In this document: piece after piece, positions 1 through 9,830 of the stretch | Numbering within the stretch: position 1 is the stretch's first letter | Layout: every line of letters begins with the position of its first letter | Assembly (NCBI RefSeq): GCF_014205845.1 | Contig: NZ_JACHCR010000022.1 | Location: forward strand, 71,490 to 135,489 | Direction of reading: 5' to 3' | Length of the DNA: 64,000 nt | Source: Mucilaginibacter cryoferens | GTDB lineage: Bacteria > Bacteroidota > Bacteroidia > Sphingobacteriales > Sphingobacteriaceae | The notes under the pieces: generated by a model | What the model was told of the DNA's origin: nothing | The model's input: only the letters and a program-made list of their open reading frames with translations | Database searches by the model: none | Made by a program: the position numbers and the translations under genes

Positions 1-807
1 AGCCGGAATGGTGGCGATGCTACTACAGGTACCCACAGCTGTTGCCGATGGAATAATGTTGTTTTTCCAATACCTTTTTACCGCGGTAACACCACCTGCT
101 ATAAAGGCATACATGCTAAATATCACCACAAAATAAAATGCCCCAACACCATAATAAAGCGCCATTGAGCGTGCATAGCCACCAAATAATTGCGGCCCAA
201 ACACGCCAACCTGGTAAGCAAAATAAGCGCCCAGCCCAATTGGTCCAAGCTTCATGATAAGGATAAATATATTTTTAAACACCTCGTTGCTACTATGCAA
301 AAAATCGGTAAATGCCGCCCCTTTTTTGCCCGAACGTAAAGCTGCAAAGCCAACGATCACCGAAAATATGATCATCGCCATCATGCTCTTACGTGATAGT
401 AGCTCATAAAACTCGCTGGTGGTAAATAAATTGGTGAGCTGGTCGCCTAGCGGCTTTCTAACTATGGCTTCGGTAATTGGGCTGGCTACCAGGTGTTGGT
501 GAATAGGGAAGATCCAGATGGCGACGATGGTAACAATGGCAGCAACAAGTACGGTACCCACAAATACCAAAGAGGTTACACCTAACAGTTTTCCTAATTT
601 GTTAGATGCATCCAACCCGGCAATGGCCGACGCTATGGCAAAGAAAACCAGGGGAACAACAGCAGTGAATAACAGGTTTAGGAAAATATCGCCAATGGGT
701 TTAATGATGTTTACCTTATCACCTAAAAATATACCGGCAATACTACCGGTTATAATGCCACCCATTAAATATATTATGCCTTTGTAATTGTTAAACCAGC
801 TATTCAT
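1..807 (-). CDS. Dicarboxylate/amino acid:cation symporter (DAACS), C-terminus beyond window
   Basis: Reading the minus strand from an ATG at 807 gives 269 uninterrupted codons that run off the left edge, so only the N-terminal part is present. The protein starts MNSWFNNYKG and is a chain of hydrophobic segments. The stretch NLLFTAVVPLVFFAIASAI resembles the early helices of the GltP/DctA family, and near the window edge GTCSSIATIP matches the serine-rich re-entrant loop of that family. Proteins of this type import glutamate, aspartate or C4-dicarboxylates with Na+ or H+ across the inner membrane. Substrate cannot be told from the visible part. It diverges from the HD-domain gene to its right. 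Confidence 0.88.
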   Translation of the reverse strand, partial: MNSWFNNYKGIIYLMGGIITGSIAGIFLGDKVNIIKPIGDIFLNLLFTAVVPLVFFAIASAIAGLDASNKLGKLLGVTSLVFVGTVLVAAIVTIVAIWIFPIHQHLVASPITEAIVRKPLGDQLTNLFTTSEFYELLSRKSMMAMIIFSVIVGFAALRSGKKGAAFTDFLHSSNEVFKNIFILIMKLGPIGLGAYFAYQVGVFGPQLFGGYARSMALYYGVGAFYFVVIFSMYAFIAGGVTAVKRYWKNNIIPSATAVGTCSSIATIPA

Positions 808-938
808 TTAGCTAATATAGTTGTTTACACGTATACATCTGCATGCGGTTAGCATACGTGCTTTTGTTTTTGCCTGGGCGCATAACTTGCCGCTGCAATA
901 CCGCATTTTGTTATATTAGCAACCAATTTTATAACCAA

Positions 939-1517
939 ATGCAGATTGAAAAGGCCAGGGAATTTATACTGGATAAAATAAACCGTGAGCTCCCGGCGCA
1001 TTTCCATTACCATAGTGCAAACCATGCCGAAGATGTTTACACCGCGGCAAAAATGATTGCTGGTAAAGAGGGAATTAACGCTCATGAAACCGGATTGCTG
1101 CTCACTGCTGCCTCGTTTCACGATTCTGGTTTTGTGTGTGGGGAAGCAGATCACGAGATCAACTCCTGTAAAATAGCCCAGGAGCACCTTCCTGCTTTTG
1201 CTTACACGGCAGATGAAATAACAACCGTATGCGATATTATTATGGCTACAAAAATACCGCAAAACCCACATAATAAGCTGGGCGAAATTATTTGTGACGC
1301 CGATTTGGATTATTTAGGCCGGAATGATTTTTTTATACTTAGTAAAAGGTTATTTTCGGAACTTGAAATTACCCACAACCTGCAAACGCAACAGGAATGG
1401 GATAAACAGCAGGTAAGTTTTCTAAAAAGCCACCGCTATTTTACCAAAACAGCCATAGCGTTAAGGGCGGCTGAAAAGGAAAAGCATCTGCAGGCAATAA
1501 TTGAAAGACTAATTTAA
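939..1517 (+). CDS. HD-domain phosphohydrolase
   Basis: A 192-aa HD-superfamily protein. Metal-ligand candidates are visible in order: the His of HSANHAEDVY, the HD of SFHDSGF and the Asp of ICDADLDYLG, so the hydrolase core looks complete. The family hydrolyses phosphate esters, often nucleotides; the substrate here cannot be predicted. The reading frame stays open 32 codons upstream to 843, but that extension is cysteine-rich and unlike the family. The ATG at 939 (MQIEKAREF) fits the domain start and is preferred. The YitT gene starts 10 bases downstream, so the two are probably cotranscribed. Confidence 0.8.
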   Translation: MQIEKAREFILDKINRELPAHFHYHSANHAEDVYTAAKMIAGKEGINAHETGLLLTAASFHDSGFVCGEADHEINSCKIAQEHLPAFAYTADEITTVCDIIMATKIPQNPHNKLGEIICDADLDYLGRNDFFILSKRLFSELEITHNLQTQQEWDKQQVSFLKSHRYFTKTAIALRAAEKEKHLQAIIERLI

Positions 1518-1527
1518 AGTACCATAC

Positions 1528-2406
1528 ATGACTAAACCAAAGCATAGTTTATCTGAAATAATTAAGGATGTAGTAACCGTAATTATCGGGATCTTATTTT
1601 GCGGCTTTGCACTTAAAGGCTTTTTAGTACCTAACAAGTTTTTTGATGGAGGGGTAACTGGTATCTCGTTGCTTATTCATGAGCTTTACCACATCAACAT
1701 TGCTTTTGTTATTGTTATAGCCAATATCCCGTTCATTATTATGGGGATGTTCCAGGTAAACAAAGCATTCGCCCTCAAAACTTTTGCCTGTGTAATTGCA
1801 TTGGGAATTTGTTTGCACTTTGTGCCTTATCCCGTTATTACTTCCGATAAATTATTGGTATCCATCTTCGGCGGGGTATTTATGGGTTTAGGCGTTGGGC
1901 TTTCCATTCGTGGAGGATGCGCGTTGGATGGTATAGAAATTTTGGCGCTTTACACATTAAAACGCAGCGGCTTTACCATAAGCGAAATTATTTTAGGTAT
2001 CAACATCATCATTTTCCTGATCGCAGCCTTTGAGCTGGGATTGCCTACCGCCCTATATTCTATTTTAACTTATTACACAGCATCCCGCACCATCAGTTTT
2101 GTAATTGATGGTTTAGAAGAGTATACAGCTGTAAACATCATATCCGGCCAAAGCGAGATCATCAAAGAAAAACTGGTAATGGAACTTGGCCGTGGTATTA
2201 CCATATACAAAGGCGAGCGTGGCTTTTTAAAAGAAAGCTTTGATGTGCACCAACCCGTTGATATCATTTTCACGGTAATAACCCGTTTCGAAGTTCGCCG
2301 CCTAAAAAACCTGGTTCACAGCATCGATCCCAAAGCCTTTGTGTTTACCAACAGCATCAAAGAAGCAGCAGGAGGGGTGCTGAAGAAACGTGTACGAGAG
2401 CATTAA
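1528..2406 (+). CDS. YitT family membrane protein (DUF161 + DUF2179)
   Basis: 292 aa. Five or so hydrophobic helices occupy the first two thirds, including the family-typical GFLVPNKFFDGGVTGISLL. The C-terminal ~90 residues (RGITIYKGERGFLKE to the end) form the soluble DUF2179 domain. YitT proteins are inner-membrane proteins of unsettled function; length and domain order are normal. It follows the HD gene closely. Its stop codon is 8 bases before an inverted-repeat pair (2419-2541) shared with the convergent receiver-cyclase gene. Confidence 0.88.
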   Translation: MTKPKHSLSEIIKDVVTVIIGILFCGFALKGFLVPNKFFDGGVTGISLLIHELYHINIAFVIVIANIPFIIMGMFQVNKAFALKTFACVIALGICLHFVPYPVITSDKLLVSIFGGVFMGLGVGLSIRGGCALDGIEILALYTLKRSGFTISEIILGINIIIFLIAAFELGLPTALYSILTYYTASRTISFVIDGLEEYTAVNIISGQSEIIKEKLVMELGRGITIYKGERGFLKESFDVHQPVDIIFTVITRFEVRRLKNLVHSIDPKAFVFTNSIKEAAGGVLKKRVREH

Positions 2407-2418
2407 TTTTAAGTTAGT

Positions 2419-2541
2419 ATCAAGTAGTTAGTATTAAGATAGCTTCTGCGTTGTGCCGCTGATCTGTACCTATATACTTAATTACTATCAATTTTGGTCT
2501 TAAGCCTGGCTCTTCAAAAATCTTGATACTAACTACTTGAT
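2419..2541. repeat. Inverted pair of dispersed repeat A between convergent genes
   Basis: The 22-mer at 2419-2440 and the one at 2520-2541 are inverted copies with one mismatch. The core word is TAGTATCAAGTAGTTAGTAT. The same word recurs at 11330-11525 and singly near 35047. The pair fills the space between YitT (+) and the receiver-cyclase (-) and could fold into a long hairpin in either transcript. Confidence 0.8.
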
Positions 2542-2557
2542 AATTGCGACTTGCTAA

Positions 2558-3601
2558 TTAACTCAATACTTCATAGATCTCTACTGGTTTCGCCTTGTTT
2601 TTAAGGCTTACTTCGCCAATTTTTTTAAGCTCAAATGATTCTTTGGCCTTTTGATAAACTTCTTCGGTTACCACTATTTGGTTGGCCTGGGCTACGCCTT
2701 GCAAACGTTGGGCAAGGTTAACAGTATCGCCAATTACGGTGTAATCCAGGCGCTTTAATGTTGCCGAACCAATATTTCCCGAGATCATTTCGCCCGAGTT
2801 GATACCAATGGATACATCGGGTTTAAATGTTTTATCGCCGTAAACTATGGCCTCGGTGCTGTGCATTTTTTCGCGCACGGCAAGGGCGGCATCAATAGCC
2901 CGGTCAAGGTGATATTCGCCTCTGAATACAGCCATAATTGCGTCGCCCATAAATTTATCAATATGTCCGGTTTGGGCTATTATCTCCTGCACCATCATAT
3001 CAAAAAGCTTATTTATTAAACCTACCACAGTATTGGCCGGCACATGCTCAGATATGGCCGTAAAGCCGCATATATCAATAAACAGAACGGTGGCATCTAC
3101 GGTTTCGTTACTCAATAAGCTTGTTTCAAACTCCTTGTGCGTCATAAAGTTGAGCACATTCTCATCTACATACATTTTAAGGATGTTATTTTCCTTAATA
3201 GCCTGCATAGTTTTTTTTAACTCCTCAACATGTAGCAGTGTTTTTTCGATGGTGATATCCAGGTCGTCGAAGTTTACGGGCTTTACCACAAAGTCAAACG
3301 CGCCCCGGTTCATAGCTGTACGTATGTTATCCATATCACTATACGCCGATACCATTACCGCTTTAACAATAGGGTTGGCTTCGGGTAGTTTGGTAAGCAA
3401 GGTAAGGCCGTCCATTTCGGGCATATTGATATCGCTCAATATCATATCAATATCCGGTTCTTCGGCAAGCCTGGTTAATGCTTCGTAACCGTTGTGGGCA
3501 AATACAAAATCGTATACTTTTTCACGTATCTTTTTCCTGAATTTTTGTTTTATCAAAAGCTCCAGGTCTAACTCATCATCAACCACCAGTATTTTGGCCA
3601 T
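2558..3601 (-). CDS. Response regulator fused to class III adenylate cyclase
   Basis: 347 aa. An N-terminal receiver (1-120) carries the phospho-acceptor Asp57 in DMILSDINMPEMDG. A helical linker (125-160) leads to a class III nucleotide cyclase catalytic domain (168-345). The catalytic set is complete: metal-binding Asp176 (LFIDICGFT) and Asp220 (FMGDAIMAVF), adenine-selecting Lys216 and Asp286 (LDYTVIGD), and transition-state Asn295 and Arg299 (VNLAQRL). The Lys/Asp pair points to ATP rather than GTP, so cAMP is the expected product. Its ATG overlaps the stop of the upstream receiver gene as TAATG, indicating translational coupling. Phosphotransfer from the upstream kinase is inferred from context. 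Confidence 0.9.
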   Translation of the reverse strand: MAKILVVDDELDLELLIKQKFRKKIREKVYDFVFAHNGYEALTRLAEEPDIDMILSDINMPEMDGLTLLTKLPEANPIVKAVMVSAYSDMDNIRTAMNRGAFDFVVKPVNFDDLDITIEKTLLHVEELKKTMQAIKENNILKMYVDENVLNFMTHKEFETSLLSNETVDATVLFIDICGFTAISEHVPANTVVGLINKLFDMMVQEIIAQTGHIDKFMGDAIMAVFRGEYHLDRAIDAALAVREKMHSTEAIVYGDKTFKPDVSIGINSGEMISGNIGSATLKRLDYTVIGDTVNLAQRLQGVAQANQIVVTEEVYQKAKESFELKKIGEVSLKNKAKPVEIYEVLS

Positions 3602-3978
3602 TATTGTTCTATGTGTTTTAGTTTTTCTTTTAAATTATTAAAATCAAGCGGCTTGGTTAAAAAGTCATTGGCGCCCAACTCCATCGATTTTTGATAGTTT
3701 TCATCATCGCCGTAGGCGGTTATCATCATAACTACGGGTGGTGGTTTTTCGTAAGTATGTCTTATTTTATCAAGTAATTCTAAACCGCTCATGCCTGGCA
3801 TGTTGATATCTGATAGTATCAATATCACTTCAGAATGATTTACCGATAGAAAAGTCATCGCTTCTTCGCCCGATTGCGCGAAGTTAAATTCTATTTCGCC
3901 GCTTTTTATTTCCTTGCGGAAGCGTTGTAGAAACAGCGGTTGTACGTCGGCTTCATCATCAACAACAAGTATCTTCAT
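3601..3978 (-). CDS. Stand-alone response regulator receiver (CheY-like)
   Basis: 125 aa, a single receiver domain with the acidic pair of VVDDEAD near the start, phospho-acceptor Asp57 in LILSDINMPGMSG, and the conserved Lys in FLTKPLDF. There is no output domain, so it probably acts as a phosphate shuttle or competitor between the kinase encoded upstream and the receiver-cyclase encoded downstream. It is coupled to the cyclase gene by a one-base stop/start overlap and lies 81 bases after the histidine kinase. The role as intermediate is inference; the domain call is secure. Confidence 0.9.
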   Translation of the reverse strand: MKILVVDDEADVQPLFLQRFRKEIKSGEIEFNFAQSGEEAMTFLSVNHSEVILILSDINMPGMSGLELLDKIRHTYEKPPPVVMMITAYGDDENYQKSMELGANDFLTKPLDFNNLKEKLKHIEQ

Positions 3979-4059
3979 AGTATTAATATCGTGTCAAATT
4001 TAAGTTTTGTATTGGTTTGTACAGGTAGGCAAAGCACAATTGTTGCCGGTTTGTTGCTT

Positions 4060-5448
4060 TTAACTGGCTTTTATATCTGGAATGGTGATAATAAACCTGG
4101 CAAACTCGCCTTCGGCGGTCTCTACCTTCAGTTCGCCGCCATGGCCTTTGGTGATGATATCATAACTCATAGATAAGCCTAGCCCGGTGCCCTGGCCCGT
4201 AGGTTTGGTAGTAAAAAATGGCTGGTATATTTTATCTAATACCTTTTGCGGAATGCCGGTGCCATTATCGCTCACTGTAATTTCAACCGCGCTTGCGCCG
4301 GCCAGGTTTGTTACTTTTTTGGTAACAACGGTAACCGTAGGCTCATAACCTGTAATATTGAGTTTTTTCTTTTCGGCAACAGCATAAAATGAGTTATTGA
4401 AAAGGTTTAACAATACCCTACCCAAATCCTGCGGAATGGCTTCAATTTTGCCCAGGTTTTCGTCGAAACTGGTTTTCATACTGGCATTAAACATTTTGTC
4501 TTTAGCTCTAAGGCCGTGATAGCTCAGGCGCAGGTATTCATCGGCAAGGGCGTTTACATCGGTAGGTTCTTTTTTACCTGTGGTGGTGCGCGAGTGCTGC
4601 AGCATCCCTTTTACAATAGAATCGGCACGCTTGCCATGCTGATTTATTTTGGTGAGATTTTGAGTAATGTCGTTAATAATTTCATCAGCCTCCTGCTTAA
4701 CATCATCGGGCAGTTTGCTAAATATTTCGTCTTTAAGCTCATCCAGTAATTCGATACTTACTTCACTAAAGTTGTTTACAAAATTGAGCGGGTTTTGAAT
4801 TTCGTGAGCTATACCTGCCGTTAGTTCTCCTAACGAGGCCATTTTTTCTTGCTGTACCAACTGCGCCTGGGTACTTTTTAGTTCGTTTAGCGCAAAGGTA
4901 AGCTCTTCTTTTTGTTTGGTTAACTCGGCAGTACGCTGTTTTACCTCGCCTTCAAGGTTAATTTTCATAGCGGCCATCATGCGGTTTTGCTCTTGCTCCA
5001 TTTCGCGCTTCTTGCGTTCCATAGCGAGAGCCTTACTTTGCTTGTTATTGGTATACCACATAGCCCCAAACCATAAAACCCCAAAAACTTTGGCACTATC
5101 AAAAAAGCTGTCATGAGCCTCGTAAAAGGTATTAATATAGAAATCAAAAAAATCTGATACAAAGGCAATACAGGTGTAAGGTAGTACCGAGTTTGCAATG
5201 TTGCGGTTTGTTTTAAACTCTTCTACATAATAAGGCAAAGCAAGCAACCCAAATACCAACAGGTGGCTGCACCAAAGAAAAATACGGTAATGATCGAAAC
5301 TAACAGTAAGGCAAAACAAGGCAATAGCAGCGTACAGTGCCCATAAAAGGTATTGCGATAGTTGCGGCCGTTGCTGCCCGTCGGCCTTTAGCGTTTTACG
5401 GTATTGGGTTACTAAAAATAGTGCTATAAGAGGTTCGGTAAAAGTCAT
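4060..5448 (-). CDS. Membrane sensor histidine kinase
   Basis: 462 aa. The first ~130 residues hold four to five hydrophobic segments without an obvious large periplasmic domain. A coiled coil (140-200) follows, rich in Lys, Glu and Gln. The HisKA box GELTAGIAHEIQNPLNF has the phospho-acceptor His215. The ATPase domain shows the N box (LLNLFNNSFYAV), G1 (VSDNGTGIP), F box (YQPFFTTKP) and G2 (GQGTGLGLSMS). It is probably an orthodox kinase that phosphorylates one or both of the receivers encoded immediately downstream. The stimulus is unknown, and the membrane-embedded sensor suggests a membrane-associated signal. Confidence 0.9.
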   Translation of the reverse strand: MTFTEPLIALFLVTQYRKTLKADGQQRPQLSQYLLWALYAAIALFCLTVSFDHYRIFLWCSHLLVFGLLALPYYVEEFKTNRNIANSVLPYTCIAFVSDFFDFYINTFYEAHDSFFDSAKVFGVLWFGAMWYTNNKQSKALAMERKKREMEQEQNRMMAAMKINLEGEVKQRTAELTKQKEELTFALNELKSTQAQLVQQEKMASLGELTAGIAHEIQNPLNFVNNFSEVSIELLDELKDEIFSKLPDDVKQEADEIINDITQNLTKINQHGKRADSIVKGMLQHSRTTTGKKEPTDVNALADEYLRLSYHGLRAKDKMFNASMKTSFDENLGKIEAIPQDLGRVLLNLFNNSFYAVAEKKKLNITGYEPTVTVVTKKVTNLAGASAVEITVSDNGTGIPQKVLDKIYQPFFTTKPTGQGTGLGLSMSYDIITKGHGGELKVETAEGEFARFIITIPDIKAS

Positions 5449-5566
5449 ATCAACGGGTTATTGCCTGGCGTAATTATAAATGTTAAAAGCAAACAATTTA
5501 AAACTAATATTTTTATCGCACTAATTCAATTTATATAGATACATGGATGGTTAAAATACCTATCTG

Positions 5567-6442
5567 TTACATAATAAGGCAGCTTTTTTTATAAGCGCCG
5601 GGTGTTTGCCCCGTTATATTTTTAAAAATACGCGAAAAATAGGATAGGGTTTCAAAGCCGGTTTCGGCAGCAATATCATAAAAGGGCAGGTTGGTAGTGG
5701 TAAGTAGCAGTTGCGCCCGTTCAATGCGTTTTGACTGGATATAGGTTAACGGTCGTTCGCCGGTATTTTCAAAAAACAGGCGCGAAAAGTAATCAGCATT
5801 ATGATTGGCACGTTTGGCGAGTTGGGTAACAGTAATGTTTTGGTGCAAATTGGTTTGTATGTAATTGATAGCATCAGATATTTTGGAGTGGATGATGCTT
5901 TTATCTTCCAATAAAAATAATTCCGGCGTTAAAAACATCGATACCAATTGCAACAGTAAGCCATAAGTTTCCATATAAGCCGAAGCCTGCATTAGCTGGT
6001 TCATATCTTCATAGTTTTTTAACACCGGCCGTTTCTCATAAACTTTTGGATTGTAGGATATGTGCAAACTCCTGTTGGGATTTAAAAACAGTAATCGCTT
6101 AAAACAATTAATGGCATCGGTGGTAGCTTTTATCTTAAATATCTTCCGGTTTGATGAAAATAAGGATGCTCCATCCAGCGATTCTTCTGCAAAAGAGATA
6201 TAGTATTGACTTAAGTAGCTATCGCAATAATAATTGCACGTAGTAAAACTGGGGATGAGGTATAAATGGTCAACCTCTAATTTAACGGCGCTATCGGTAT
6301 TATATAGCTTTCCTTCGCCGCTATCAATGTAATAAAGCCGGTAAAAAGTGCTGGTCACGTTTTTATAGTTCCAGTTTTTGTTCAGCTGCACATAGTCGGT
6401 ATTGAGCAGGATGAAGGTTGATCGCAAAAGGCTTCTGTTCAT
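5567..6442 (-). CDS. AraC-family transcriptional regulator
   Basis: 291 aa. Residues ~1-170 form a cupin-like sensing region (LEVDHLYLIPSFTTCNY). Residues ~190-288 are the paired helix-turn-helix DNA-binding domain, with ITVTQLAKRANHNADYFSRL as the first and FYDIAAETGFETLSYFSRIF as the second, ending in TPGAYKKS. It is transcribed away from the PSD1/DUF1501/propeller/fucosidase block, so it is a good candidate for its regulator. No ligand is identifiable. Confidence 0.9.
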   Translation of the reverse strand: MNRSLLRSTFILLNTDYVQLNKNWNYKNVTSTFYRLYYIDSGEGKLYNTDSAVKLEVDHLYLIPSFTTCNYYCDSYLSQYYISFAEESLDGASLFSSNRKIFKIKATTDAINCFKRLLFLNPNRSLHISYNPKVYEKRPVLKNYEDMNQLMQASAYMETYGLLLQLVSMFLTPELFLLEDKSIIHSKISDAINYIQTNLHQNITVTQLAKRANHNADYFSRLFFENTGERPLTYIQSKRIERAQLLLTTTNLPFYDIAAETGFETLSYFSRIFKNITGQTPGAYKKSCLIM

Positions 6443-6589
6443 TGGTATGGATAAAGCTAATGTAACAAAATTTATAGATCAGTTATTGAAAAAAGTAGGA
6501 TTTGTGCTAATAGATGTTGTGTTTGTGGAATTTTAATAAGATGAAGTCAAGTAGATTTATAATAATTATAAAACCGGATATACTTTATT

Positions 6590-9500
6590 ATGCTGAGGTC
6601 TTTTTTGGTAATGCTTAGTGCCGTAACGGTAACGGGCAGTGGCTTATTTTTTTCGTCGTCGGCTGTTGATCTGCCCGCCGATGTGCAGAAGGCGTACAAT
6701 GCCCTCCCGCCAACTGTCGACTATAATATTGACGTAAAGCCCATATTATCAAACAAATGCTTTGCCTGCCATGGTCCCGATAAAAATAAACAGAAGGCCG
6801 GGTTAAGGCTGGATATAGCAGCAAATGCTTTTGCCGACATTCCGGATGATATCGGTGTTGTGGCCATAAAACCCGGCGATCTGCAACATAGCGAGGTTGT
6901 TAAGCGCATTTTATCTACCGATTCTACTTACCTGATGCCTGCGCCCGAATCGCACCATACACTTTCTGCTTACGAGAAAGCAGTAATTATTAAATGGATA
7001 AAAGATGGGGCGGTGTATAAACCGCATTGGGCTTTTGTGAAACCGGTAAAGGCCGTCGTGCCGGCGGTTGATGGCGTAGTGAATAATCCCATCGATAATT
7101 TTGTGCTCGCTAAACTTAAAAAGGAAAACCTGCAGCCATCTAAGGAAGCTGATAAGGAACTGCTGTTGCGCCGGCTCTCGCTCGATTTAACCGGCTTGCC
7201 GCCAACCTTGAAGGAGATTGATGACTATTTAAAAGACAACTCGCCCAACGCCTATGAAAAACAGGTAGACCGATTGTTGGCTTCGCCACATTATGGCGAA
7301 AAAATGGCCGTAGATTGGCTGGACGCCGCCCGCTTTGCCGATTCGCATGGGTATACGGTAGATAGGATCAGGGATATGTCGCCTTACCGCGATTGGGTAA
7401 TTAATGCATTCAACAGCAATTTTAGCTACGATAAATTTATCCAGTGGCAGCTGGCCGGCGATCTGATGCCGCACCCCACAAAGGATATGATCATCGCTAC
7501 GGCATTTAACCGCAACCATCAGCAAAATATGGAGGGTGGTGTAATAGAGGAAGAATACCAAACCGAGTACGTGATAGACCGTACCAACACCTTTGGCAGC
7601 GCTGTACTGGGGATGACGGTGGGCTGTGCCAAGTGCCATGACCATAAATTCGACCCGATATCGCAAAAAAATTATTACCAGCTGTTCAGTTTTTTTAATA
7701 ATGTAAAGGAGGCCGGGCAAATCTCCTGGGATGATGCCCTGCCTACGCCAACCTTAATGCTGCCAACGCAACAAAAAGAAAAAATACTACAGTTTATTAA
7801 CAACAACATCGCGCAGCAGCAAAATACCATTGCCCAAACGCAAAGTAAAGTCGCTATTGGTTTTGATAAATGGCTTGCCGATGGTGAGTATAAAAAACTT
7901 GCTGGCCAAAACTTACCGCAGAATGGTTTGCAGGCCTACTACAACTTTGATAAGGGTACCCTTGCGAATATCGTAAACCCTAAAGACGTTGGCACAATGA
8001 AACGCGAAGGGGGCCAGCCCGGCGATGCAGCGGTATTTGAGCCAAAGGGCGATGGCAAAGCATTGGCCTTAAACGGCGATACCTGGTTGGATTTAAATCA
8101 GATTGGGGTGTTTCGCAAATCGCAGCCTTTTAGTATCGGTATTTGGGTAAATATTCCTAAACAATTAAGCGAAGGTGTTATTTTTCACAAAGGTAATTCA
8201 GAGCGGTTGTATAACTTCAGGGGATATCATTTATACCTCAAAAACAACAAGCTGGAGTTAAATATGGCCCATACTGGTCCGTCAAATGCCATTACCCGGG
8301 TTACCGTTGATGACGTGCCCCGCGATAAATGGATTCAGCTTACTGCAACTTATGACGGATCATCAATGGCAGATGGTTTTAAGTTGTATATGGATGGTAA
8401 CGAACTGACGATGGAAACCACCATGGATCAGCTTACTAAAGATATTTTATTTGTGGGTGGCGGTACCCAGCCCGGTTTACAGGTAGGTGCATGGGAGCGC
8501 GGGCGAGGTTTTAAAGATGGCAAAGTAGATGACATTACTGTTTATAACCGTACGCTTACTGCATTTGAAGTTAAAGCGCTTGCACAGAAAGATAATTGGG
8601 ACAAAATTGCGGGTAAAAGCAAGGAGGGGCTTACTGCGGATGATATGGATAAGTTAAAAACTTATTACCTGACTGCCGTTGATCCCGCCATGCTTGCCGA
8701 AGCACAAAAGCTTACGGCCTTGAGAACTACGCTGTCCGATTCGACAGAAAATATTGCGGAGCTGATGGTAATGCAGGAAATGGCTAAGCCTAAAAACTCC
8801 TACCTGCTTAATAGAGGCAATTATGATATGCCCGGCGAACAGGTTTTTCCAAACACGCCCGAGGCTATATTACCTTTCCCGGCCAATCTGCCTAAAAACC
8901 GTTATGGCCTGGCGCAGTGGGCAACCAGCGCCGATAACCCATTGGTGGCAAGGGTGGCTGTTAACCGTTTATGGCAAAACTTTTTTGGCACCGGCCTGGT
9001 AAAAACAAGTGAAGATTTTGGCAACCAAGGCGAAATGCCAAGTCATCTCGAATTGCTCGATTGGCTGGCTACAACTTTTGTAGAACAAGGCTGGGATATG
9101 AAGGCGTTAAATAAACTCATTGTGATGTCGGCCACCTACCGCCAGGATTCGCGTCCAACTAAAGAGGCCGCCGAAAAAGACCCCGAGAATCGTTTCCTGT
9201 CGCACGGGCCGGCGTACCGGATGCCGGCAGAGATGATTCGCGATAATGCTTTATTTGCCAGCGGGTTGTTAAATACCCAGATTGGGGGCAAAAGCATAAA
9301 GGCCTATCAGCCAGCCGGTTTGTGGGAAATTAACAATACCACTTATGTGCCTGATACCGGCAGCGCCGTTTACAGGCGCAGTTTATATGTAATTATCAAA
9401 CGATCGGTACCTAACCCTACGCTTGCCACTTTTGATGCGCCGTCGCGCAGCTATTGCATCATCCGCCGGCAAAAAACCAATACGCCGTTACAGGCATTAG

Positions 9501-9823
9501 TCACCCTTAACGATCCCACATTTGTGGAGGCAGCCAAAGTATTGGGCGAGCAGATGACCCGTACTATAGATAGTAAGGCCGCTATAACAACCACCTATCG
9601 TAAGCTAACCGGTCGTAGCCCGCTGGCCGAAGAAGTAAGCCTTTTAATGGACCTGCAACAGGTAGAGTTAAAGAAATTTAAAGCACATCCCGAAAAGCAA
9701 AAGGGATGGCTTACTGCCGGGCAGTACCATGTAGATAAAAAGCTGGACGGCGCTTTAATAGCGGCCAATACGGTTGTAGCCAGCGCCATTTTAAATTCAG
9801 ACGCATCATTAACCAAAAGATAA
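6590..9823 (+). CDS. Secreted PSD1/DUF1549/DUF1553 protein with cytochrome-c-like motifs and LamG domain
   Basis: 1077 aa with an N-terminal signal or anchor segment. The order is: planctomycete-type cytochrome c domain with CFACH at 57-61; DUF1549 (about 160-380), which contains a second CxxCH (C346-C349-H350, GCAKCHDH); a LamG/concanavalin-like domain (about 450-665); and DUF1553/PSD1 (about 780-1050). The family is abundant in Planctomycetes and Verrucomicrobia and is suspected to act with DUF1501 proteins on complex, often sulfated glycans; no reaction is established. The DUF1501 gene starts 7 bases downstream, the usual partner. Covalent haem is predicted only from the CxxCH motifs. Confidence 0.9.
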   Translation: MLRSFLVMLSAVTVTGSGLFFSSSAVDLPADVQKAYNALPPTVDYNIDVKPILSNKCFACHGPDKNKQKAGLRLDIAANAFADIPDDIGVVAIKPGDLQHSEVVKRILSTDSTYLMPAPESHHTLSAYEKAVIIKWIKDGAVYKPHWAFVKPVKAVVPAVDGVVNNPIDNFVLAKLKKENLQPSKEADKELLLRRLSLDLTGLPPTLKEIDDYLKDNSPNAYEKQVDRLLASPHYGEKMAVDWLDAARFADSHGYTVDRIRDMSPYRDWVINAFNSNFSYDKFIQWQLAGDLMPHPTKDMIIATAFNRNHQQNMEGGVIEEEYQTEYVIDRTNTFGSAVLGMTVGCAKCHDHKFDPISQKNYYQLFSFFNNVKEAGQISWDDALPTPTLMLPTQQKEKILQFINNNIAQQQNTIAQTQSKVAIGFDKWLADGEYKKLAGQNLPQNGLQAYYNFDKGTLANIVNPKDVGTMKREGGQPGDAAVFEPKGDGKALALNGDTWLDLNQIGVFRKSQPFSIGIWVNIPKQLSEGVIFHKGNSERLYNFRGYHLYLKNNKLELNMAHTGPSNAITRVTVDDVPRDKWIQLTATYDGSSMADGFKLYMDGNELTMETTMDQLTKDILFVGGGTQPGLQVGAWERGRGFKDGKVDDITVYNRTLTAFEVKALAQKDNWDKIAGKSKEGLTADDMDKLKTYYLTAVDPAMLAEAQKLTALRTTLSDSTENIAELMVMQEMAKPKNSYLLNRGNYDMPGEQVFPNTPEAILPFPANLPKNRYGLAQWATSADNPLVARVAVNRLWQNFFGTGLVKTSEDFGNQGEMPSHLELLDWLATTFVEQGWDMKALNKLIVMSATYRQDSRPTKEAAEKDPENRFLSHGPAYRMPAEMIRDNALFASGLLNTQIGGKSIKAYQPAGLWEINNTTYVPDTGSAVYRRSLYVIIKRSVPNPTLATFDAPSRSYCIIRRQKTNTPLQALVTLNDPTFVEAAKVLGEQMTRTIDSKAAITTTYRKLTGRSPLAEEVSLLMDLQQVELKKFKAHPEKQKGWLTAGQYHVDKKLDGALIAANTVVASAILNSDASLTKR

Positions 9824-9830
9824 AAACATT

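Noticed and set aside
843..938. N-terminal extension of the HD-domain gene
   Set aside because: The extension has no similarity to the family and includes probable leader sequence; the ATG at 939 fits the domain.
7229..7720. Minus-strand open frame inside the PSD1 gene
   Set aside because: It lies wholly within a strongly conserved gene on the other strand and its translation has no family features.
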